Shown here one piece after another: positions 57,090 through 64,000 of a DNA stretch of 64,000 bases. A program made the position numbers and the translations under genes. The stretch's first letter is position 1. Each line of letters begins with the position of its first letter. Source of the stretch: Coptis chinensis (lineage: Eukaryota > Streptophyta > Magnoliopsida > Ranunculales > Ranunculaceae); NCBI GenBank assembly GCA_015680905.1, contig CM027382.1, positions 9,397,501-9,461,500 on the forward strand, written 5' to 3'. The notes under the pieces are model-generated. The model did no database searches. It saw only the letters and a list, made by a program, of their open reading frames with translations, and was not told the origin of the DNA.

Positions 57090-57827
57090 GTATCCTAAGG
57101 GTGTAGTCGAAAATGTGTTTGGTAAAAGTTCAGGATTTCTACTATCCGGCTGATTTTGTAGTCCTCGATACGTAAGAAATTAACGACTCGTCCCGATCAT
57201 TTTAGGGCGTCCTTTTCCGGCAACCGCCAATGCGGTCATTAATTGCCGTGATGGTTCAATGTCCATGTCTTTTGGCCATCTTGTTGAAGTCAATGTTTTT
57301 AAAACAAGGACACAGTTACCCAATTCGTCTACATGGATGGAGAGGTTAGCATGATCGAGAGCTTCGCCGAGATTATTTCAACAACACGTTCCACGATAGT
57401 CATATGCCCAAAATTCTTTCCTTTGGAAAGTCGGACTCAACATTTTCATCCCTACACTAGTCGATACACATATTATTGATGAGGGCCGGGATAGATGACT
57501 TTCTCAAAGATGTAGAGGACTACCATAGTAATGTGGATATGACCAATCTAGATGAGGAATTCGATGAGTTTCTTGAGTAGGTGACGATTCACCCTATCAA
57601 GATCTACCTTGCACAACATCCACCTCGATTCCCTCCTTCCACCCTTTCAAAGGAATCTCGAGTTTGCACTCGATCCTTTTGTTTCTCCCCGTGCTTCATA
57701 ATTTTTTAAATCCTCCTAGCAAACGGATACTTGAGGAAGGACAAACTATTTGACACCTTCATTTTAGAATTGAGGCAGTCCCTACACACACAATGAATGA
57801 GTTCGGTGCTAAAACCACATCCTCATT
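57090..57827 (+). pseudogene. decayed protease end and linker
   Basis: Frames in pieces still match the forward element at 49550-49860 (QDFYYPADFVVLDT, then YFNNTF and LSFGKSD). Similarity to reverse transcriptase never begins. This is where pol was lost. Confidence 0.6.
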
Positions 57828-58130
57828 GTGTATGCAGTGTCTCTTTCTACAACTTATCCATATCCACCATATTCTCCACAACCATTCACTTTTCCACACT
57901 TATTTACTAAAACACCCACTCATTCAAAAATTAAAAAGAAGGTGCATGATAGGTTACACAATAGGGTTATCCGACTTCGTTTTCATTCCACTAGGCTGCG
58001 TCGTAGGAAATCTTGGTGCTTGATTGTGTTTGGATATGTTTTCTGTGATATTTATTTATGGAATGATCCACAACTATTTCGGTTGTTGATATATGATCAA
58101 CCTGCATGTTCATACATATATTTTAGATAA
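57828..58130 (+). pseudogene. short conserved region of the non-autonomous element
   Basis: An open stretch with a basic part (RLRFHSTRLRRRKSW) and YLWNDPQLF, which parallels FLWLDPKLF in the reverse element (43760-44107). It has no recognised domain. Both copies lie between the gag-protease part and the first inner G-rich motif. Confidence 0.4.
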
Positions 58131-58378
58131 AGTCTCGAAAGTATCCGACTATAAACGGCTCAATTTCGTGTTTGGTGCACTTCCTTTCACTTTAATATAT
58201 TGGTGAGTGCACCATTAAGGTAACCGGGCCCTCCCTATGGAGTGTGTGGCTGTAAGTACCGGATCCTAAGTCCACGGTTCACATAGTTCACGTTTTCCAC
58301 TCTTGCATGTTTTTCTCGGATTTTTGAGTCATGTTTCTCTATGGTGTGAATTATGTCTTTATTGCTTATTGTTTTTCC

Positions 58379-58382
<4 letters not shown>

Positions 58383-58436
<54 letters not shown>
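58383..58436 (+). repeat. A54 homopolymer
   Basis: An unbroken run of 54 A, after CCTTCT. No retroposon body is seen before it. It may be a tail relic, replication slippage or an assembly effect. Confidence 0.9.
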
Positions 58437-58438
<2 letters not shown>

Positions 58439-58560
58439 AACATAGTAATCTAGGAAGTCTCGGGAATCTGACTTTAAAAGACCCACTGCTAAAAACAAAT
58501 TTTCTAAGCTTCGTTGTAAAAATTTGTTTGGGGTGGTGTGTTAAATGTTTCGCATACTAA

Positions 58561-60350
58561 AAGGTTTTATGTCCCATTAGAGTTGCTTAGGCCGTTTTAT
58601 TGTATTACGATTCGGATTGACATAATCTATTAATTTAGAGTTCATTCGTTCGCATAACTTACGTCATGCACGCACTTCGAGGCGTTTTCTACTATCTCGT
58701 ATGTCATCTGAAGTCGGAATAGAGTGTTTTATGGATCATTGGATAGGAAATTCTCTCCTGATCATTTCCATATCTCATTCGCAAAAATCGGACCGGTAAC
58801 GAAGCGGCAATTTTGATTTGAAGTTCGCGAAAAAAATCGAAAAAAATCAAAAATTTCGATTTTGGGCTTGGGCCCAACCCGCCCAACCCAACCGACAGTA
58901 GCGACCGCCCTTACCTCCACGAACAGTTCATCGTTTCTTCCTCCATTCCGCCATTAACAAAGCTCCAAAACCTAAAAAAAAAAAAAAAAGAAAAGAAAAT
59001 ACAATAAACCCACGCCCAAAATCAAATCCCAACCCAAATCTTCTCTAAAACAATACCACCACAACCCCACCGATTTCCATCACTAAAACCCACCGAAAAT
59101 TCATAATTTTTTGTCTTTGCGCCACCACCCACCACCACCACCATTTGTTGCTTCAACCGCCTATTAAAATCCCACCACCACATCACATTTCAACCCTCAC
59201 TCCATTCCAAACACTAGATGGCTCAACAACGCCGAATTTTACGGAGCAAGTTTTCATCGTCGACCACTTCGCCGTTTTCACGGTGACGAAATGGCTAGTA
59301 GAGACTGGAGTAGTTTTGTGGTACTTTCGACCGAAGCCTTCTACCACGAAGACTTGGTCCGGACGGTTCTACAACACCGGGGAGTTGGAGGGAGTAGGAT
59401 TTTGTGTTGGTAAGGAAGAAGAGGAAGGAGTTGACCATCGATTGTTGGTCGAGATTCTAGGCATTCCGCCTAGAATCCATCGATGCCACTTTACGGGGAG
59501 CCCCGGTTTGACGGGTAGAGCCTTTGATGGGCGGATCGTCATCAATGGGAGCTACAATACAAACTCCCATTGTGTTCGCCAGCATCCTCGGGACCAACCA
59601 CCGCTACATTTCGGTGGATTGGTCGGAATGTCCTAGGGAAGGACAAGGTCAATGACATCGGTCTGCCCTGCCTCCACATCTTATGGGTACTCCAGGAGCA
59701 GAAGTACGATTTCTGTATCTTGGAGTTTTTGCTGAGCATGATTAGGGGGTCGGAAAGTCTTTGGCACCTCTTCCCGTGTTAATTACCAAGATCATCGAAG
59801 ATGAAAGCACTCGCCGTCGATAGGATTTACATTACCCCGCACCGTAACCCGCGTATCTATAGGGAGTGTGTCCAACAACGCCTGGATATTGCCTCACGGA
59901 TAGGGAATAGGATGAGATAGAGGAGGAGGATGAGGATGATTAGGAGGAGGAGGATGAGGAGGGGCGTGACTTGCTTTGATCTGGATGCCTTCCGAGAGGT
60001 GTTGGTTCGATGCGTAACGCATGGCTATGCTTCATAGGGGCATCGTTCACTAAACACTATCTGTGCAGACCTCCGGACTCGATGGCGACTATTCATCACA
60101 ACTTCGAGATCCGCACAGAGAGAGAGGATGAGAGATGGGAACAAAGAGGGCTGAGATGGAGGGCCCGCCCGGTTTAGAGTGGATATGCTTGCATGCTTCC
60201 CACCTCATACGGACTCGGCTCGAGGACACAAATTACTACGAGGCATGGCGTCGTCGGCGAAGGACAACTGCAACTGCTTTGGACCTTCGGGAGCCCAGAG
60301 CCACCACTAGAGAGTGTGCCCTCCGCCACCAATGGCGAGGTGTTTAGAGA
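58561..60350 (+). pseudogene. extra ORF region resembling plant transposon / Athila ORF-1 proteins (broken)
   Basis: This block is absent at the matching place of the reverse element. Open pieces change frame often: 59200-59640 (VDHRLLVEILGIPPRIHR, GRAFDGRIVINGSYN) and 59640-59780 (LPCLHILWVLQEQKYDFCIL, EFLLSMIRGSESLWHLFPC), with ITKIIEDE in the following frame. That order resembles the C-terminal half of the putative plant transposon protein and ATHILA ORF-1 family. 60135-60347 is a basic end (EAWRRRRRTTATALD). The 5' part is a Pro/Ser/Thr-rich leader with CCACCACC runs. No single ATG can be defended as the start. Identity is tentative. Confidence 0.42.
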
Positions 60351-60827
60351 GTCTGAGGATTGATAGTGGTTGTTGTTTTATTTATTTTTGTTGTTTTTAT
60401 TGTAATGTAACTTTTATTTTCTTATTTTGAATTTTGTAGTGAAAGGTACTCCGAATGAAAATTTTAATATAAGGGGTTATTTTCAGTATGTGTGGTTGTT
60501 TCATATTGATCCCACCTTCCCAACTTGTTTGGGGGTGGTTTTATCAATTCAAGCTTTATTTTTATATAACCCTAGTGTTAGAATTTATTGCGGAGTAAGG
60601 TGAAATTATGGCCGTTTAGGCATATCTATGATTGAGAATCATTGTAGGATGAAATCTAGATTAAATAGGTACATTCAATCATAAAATCAACCTAAAAGAT
60701 ACTGGGTTTGAATTAGAATCAAGAAAATGAGTTGTTTCCATTTTCGGGTTTGGAAATTTTAGGATTTCCGGAAACTGCCGTAAATACTTTTGGCAACTTC
60801 CCCGATCCGTTTTAGCAACTTAAAACC

Positions 60828-60838
60828 TATATAAACTT
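60828..60838 (+). promoter_or_regulatory. internal TATA-like box before the third ORF
   Basis: CCTATATAAAC is followed by a CA-rich leader (CATTCTACACTCACAACTCACAC). The reverse element has CCTATAAAAAC and nearly the same leader at about 43010-42940 (minus). Conservation in two decayed copies suggests a promoter for the third ORF. Confidence 0.5.
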
Positions 60839-61187
60839 CATACATTCTACACTCACAACTCACACTACATCTAACTTCCATCACGCACCCTTCACACGAT
60901 TCGATTCCCCACGTTTTCGTCTCCATTTTCGAAAATCAACCTTCGGGCTTCTCACGCTACCGGAGGAAGGCGCTCGCGCTCTACAACGACGACAGAAAAT
61001 TTTGCTCGAGGCGCCCGTGCCCAAGTCAAGCGCGACTTGCGCCAAACACACTGGAATTCCAAAATACAAAGAGCGACTTCGGCGCCCTAGTTAGCTTAAT
61101 CGCGCTCGACTTCCTTGGACCAGAAAAATTCCAGGTTTTCATGAAGTTGTGCCGGTTGTTTTGCACTGTTCCGAGCCTAGTTTTGAG

Positions 61188-62120
61188 ATGACATCTCCTA
61201 TAATAATACCGAACAGTCTTTCGAAGATTTGTTCCAAAGCACTACTTACGGTGCTTGGTTTCGCGAGGTGATCACATACGTTGGCTGGGAACCTCTTATG
61301 GTAAGACCGGCTGAACTTTATTCTCCTGCACTTGCATCCTATTTTTATAATAACTGCATTTTCTTTGAGAGACCGGATGGAGAACAAGTGTTCTCCATCA
61401 ACATTGACGATGAACCAATGGAAATTACCAGGTTCTTGCTAGCATTTGTTCTTGGACTTGCTATGCCCGGCTGAGATACAAGACCCATGGTGCTATTGGG
61501 TCGATAATATGCATGTCTACACTTATGAGTCTTTGCACGAGGCTTATGGGCAGGCATTTTCCAGATTGAGGACCAAGGGGACTATAACGTTGCCCTTGGT
61601 AGCCTTTGTCCATGAACATAGGAACTGTTATATTTTGGATTATGCTAAACATTTTAGGGGAATGGCGTTTTTTTTTCTTACGTGAATGACGCCACTTGCA
61701 GCGTTTTCCTTGCTTTAGCCATGGGACGCCGGTTCTATGACCTTCCCAGAACTTTGATGTCTAGTTTAGCACGAGCCCATACCATGAGGCATAAGTACCT
61801 TCTTATGCCTGTTCTAATTTCACGTATTATGCTATGTTTCTTTCCTGTTTTTTGTACACGTTTCACGGATTGGATTAGGGTAGACACGGTGCGACCCACC
61901 AATAGTATTATTCGATCTTTTCGTGCAATGACTTGGCAAGGGTGGCGGATACAACCTCACCAGGTTGCACCCTACACCCCATCAGACCAAGTGGCACTTA
62001 ATAGGTTAGCAACCATAGATGATAAATGGCGTGAAGCCTGGCAAATTATCATAGCATGGTAGGACGCGAAGGAGCCTCACTTCTTTATAGAAGTAGAGGA
62101 TGACGAAGATGACGAATAAC
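61188..62120 (+). pseudogene. third open region of the non-autonomous element
   Basis: The ATG at 61188 begins MTSPIIIP, matching MTFPRIIP in the reverse copy, then one missing base breaks the frame. Open pieces are 61229-61474 (STTYGAWFREVITYVGWEPL, SPALASYFYNNC), 61446-61685 and 61682-62062 (RHKYLLMPVLISRIMLCFF, RFTDWIRVDTVRPTNSIIRS, TWQGWRIQPHQVAPYTPS). The product would be about 300 residues with alternating hydrophobic and polar parts and an acidic end. Its family is not recognised. It sits where Athila elements have their third, env-position ORF; nothing visible here proves an envelope role. Confidence 0.6.
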
Positions 62121-63917
62121 AGCGGGAGTGGAGGTAAGTTTTAGTTTCTGTTAGTGTCTGCTTATGTCCCAAGCAATTTAATTCTGTTAACCCCATAATG
62201 GGTGGAACTCTTATAGAGTTGCGTCAGTTTTTATTTCCTATATTAGTACGTTCTAACCTTGTTTTGCAGATGTTTCTGAATTTCACGCTTCAATGGTATT
62301 TTTTCCTACCCTCTTTATTTAAATGCTTTGAGGACAAAGCATGCTTCTTGTTTGGGGGCATAGAAACACGTGTAATTAAGACATCTGCTAGGATATAAAT
62401 ATGTATAATATGCATTTGTTTTCTAGTTAAAATTTCAAAAATTCAAAAATATAAATAAATAAGTTATGCTATACACTTAAGAATATTGGTATTGTTTTCC
62501 TTCTCCATGCTCTTAACAATCTAGAAGTCTCACGAAAGCCGCGTCGGAATAATTGTTAGAAACTTAGGTTAATATATAGGTAATAATCTTTGCATCTATC
62601 TATAAATATATTACCCGAGTATCTATGATTGTTAGCGATAAGTTTCTGAAATCTAGGCTAGAGTATTTATTCTACAAATCCTGTGAGAATATAGCCTAAA
62701 AGCCTTATATGACGTTTTTAAACATTTGAGAAATGACACAAGGGAGAAGTAAAATCCGGATAGAGAAATCACACGCCCACTTGCTTGATCACTAAACCAT
62801 ATCCTAAGCGAGAATTTAGGCCCTTTTGGATCGATATAGCTAGAAATTCTGACCTAAGTATATTTTTCGCTAGTTGCCTAATCGAGCCTTTCATTAGCCC
62901 TTCCATAAACCACAATTCCTTTACCCCCGTTACAAAAACAAAACAAAATAAAAAAATCAACCTACCCAATTTAGAATAAGTCCGAGAATAGAATGATGAA
63001 GAAAGAAGAAGAGAAAACCTGTGTAAACAAAAATTAGTTAGTGCTTGAGAAAATAAAGAAAATAAGTTTCCATCCAAAGAAAAGAAAAATAAAAATAGAA
63101 ATAAAATAAAAACTCCAAAAATAGAATAAAAGTGGGAGTCAAAAGCAAAAGAAAGAAAAAGAAAAATATGGCTAAGGATGGAAACAAAGTGTAGAAGCAA
63201 AAAGTAAATAACAAGGTTTTCTCTAGTTACATAATATGAAGACTCTATTATCTCGGACTTGTCCTTTTGAATATCCAATTCCTTCCTTCTTAAACCATCT
63301 CCTAATCCCGTAACACCTAATAAAGACCTCTAGCTCAATTAGGAATAGGTTAGTGTGATAGTAAGTGGCGATGTGTTGATCGACTCGGCTTCCTTGTTGT
63401 CATTGAGATTGTAAGGTAAAGTGTGCCCACTGTATTAACTGGAGTAGCTTAAACTTGAGTGGAAAAATGAGAGTGTTGTTTCTTGACTATTATTGTGAGA
63501 ACCTACTTAAGGATGCTATTCCGAAGTTCTCTAAAACAAACCCGCTAAACATTTTATAGTACTACTCATTGTGGTATATGTTTATTGTAGATGATAGATT
63601 ATTATGCATATATTAACTTAGGTTTCTGACTTGGTTATTCTTATTCAATTGCTAGAGAGATGTATAGATAGTTGAGCATGAATAAGGAAACAATAGTTTT
63701 ATTTTCTTAGTCGCCAGTAGTATAGATGAAGTTTGTGAGTACCTTCAACTGGAAAACTCTCACGAGGCTATAACTTGTCCACTAGGGAATTCCTAGTGGT
63801 TTAAGGCCTTGTTGCATATGGTCAATGCAATCGCACTCTCATTGAAACGAGAGTAGTTAGAACTCCATTTTTGGTCACTTATTCAAATTTCTCATATTTG
63901 CTTGAGGACAAGCAAAA
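62121..63917 (+). other. 3' untranslated part of the non-autonomous element
   Basis: About 1.8 kb without conserved frames, homologous to 40078-41853 on the other strand. It holds the phrase TTTGAGGACAAAGCATGC before a G-rich motif (62330-62358) and a second such pair before the polypurine tract (63899-63935), plus a purine-rich tract at 63050-63200. Confidence 0.7.
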
Positions 63918-63935
63918 TGTTTGTTTGGGGTGGTT
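63918..63935 (+). promoter_or_regulatory. polypurine tract of the non-autonomous element
   Basis: TGTTTGTTTGGGGTGGTT directly precedes the LTR start TGATAAG at 63936. The G-rich core GGGGTGG is the likely plus-strand primer. Confidence 0.7.
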
Positions 63936-64000
63936 TGATAAGAGCCCAAAACTGTAGTTTTAACCCCTTAATAATCATCTTGTTAGACCAATTATGTGAA
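63936..64000 (+). repeat. 3' LTR of the non-autonomous element, start only
   Basis: TGATAAGAGCCCAAAACTG and what follows match the starts of the LTRs at 27161 and 52940. The window ends after 65 bases. Confidence 0.92.

Larger units (their letters stand above)
52940..64000 (+). mobile_element. Athila-like non-autonomous element (gag and extra ORFs, no RT or integrase)
   Basis: It starts with an LTR (52940-54343), has a primer site and leader, gag, protease, then no reverse transcriptase or integrase at all. In their place are about 5 kb with two open regions and long untranslated parts. A second LTR begins at 63936 and leaves the window. Retrotransposons keeping gag but lacking pol are known in plants and depend on a relative for enzymes; the forward element at 45241 is of the same family. 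Confidence 0.85.

Noticed and set aside
58235-58498. Minus-strand frame with a run of Phe
   Set aside because: It is the A54 homopolymer read backwards.
61188-62120. Calling the third Athila-like ORF an envelope gene
   Set aside because: Its position fits the env-like ORF of some Athila elements, but I see no signal peptide followed by a fusion-type region and transmembrane anchor, so the label is not supported.
62769-63278. Minus-strand open frame of 169 codons rich in Phe and Leu
   Set aside because: The homologous stretch of the reverse element (about 40730-41230) has several stops in that frame. The purine-rich sense strand explains the hydrophobic reading.

Overview
This window is nuclear DNA from a flowering plant, most likely a eudicot. 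The evidence is one intron-containing alpha-expansin gene and a dense set of plant-type transposable elements: Ty1/copia, Ty3/gypsy of the Tat and Athila types, an L1-type LINE with an RNase H tail, an Au-like SINE and a hAT-type miniature element. There is no bacterial, organellar or free viral sequence. The genus cannot be told from what is here.

Layout. 1-2619 is the 3' part of a decayed copia element. 2690-6760 holds small elements and relics: two RNase H-like fragments, a 0.75 kb foldback element, an Au-like SINE with target duplications, a 171 bp hAT-type MITE with a perfect 8 bp target duplication, and an AT-rich duplicated tract. 6830-12761 is a full-length but broken L1-type LINE. 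14097-15192 is the only gene that reads as intact, a three-exon alpha-expansin. From 15408 to the end the window is almost all LTR retrotransposon: a complete Tat-type element (Tat-1, 15408-26923, TSD GTGAT) whose integrase is split by a solo LTR (20655-22155, TSD AGGAG); a second solo LTR of the same family (27161-28258, TSD CCACA); a second Tat-type element (Tat-2, 29098-39516) cut in its 3' LTR by a reverse-strand Athila-like element (39517-45240); and that element is itself interrupted at 45241 by a forward Athila-like element with pol (45241-52939), followed by a related element without reverse transcriptase or integrase (52940 to beyond the window). Both solo LTRs belong to this Athila-like family, whose LTRs start TGATAAG and end TTATCA.

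How the parts work together. In each Tat-type element gag-pol runs forward from the 5' LTR. Between the end of integrase and the 3' LTR lies a satellite-like tandem array, then an antisense gene that runs back towards the array. Comparing the two copies shows that this antisense gene has two short introns at matching places, a TATA-like box about 300 bases before its start, a domain resembling the putative gypsy-type transposon family, a basic/acidic linker and a coiled-coil tail. In Tat-2 the array is a two-subunit repeat with an exact 178 bp period. In the Athila-like elements a third open region after pol has its own TATA-like box and a leader resembling the one after the 5' LTR.

Nearly every element gene is broken by stops and frameshifts, and several stops sit at tryptophan or glutamine codons, as expected from cytosine deamination. 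All calls were made by eye from sequence and translations; no alignment or database search was run.
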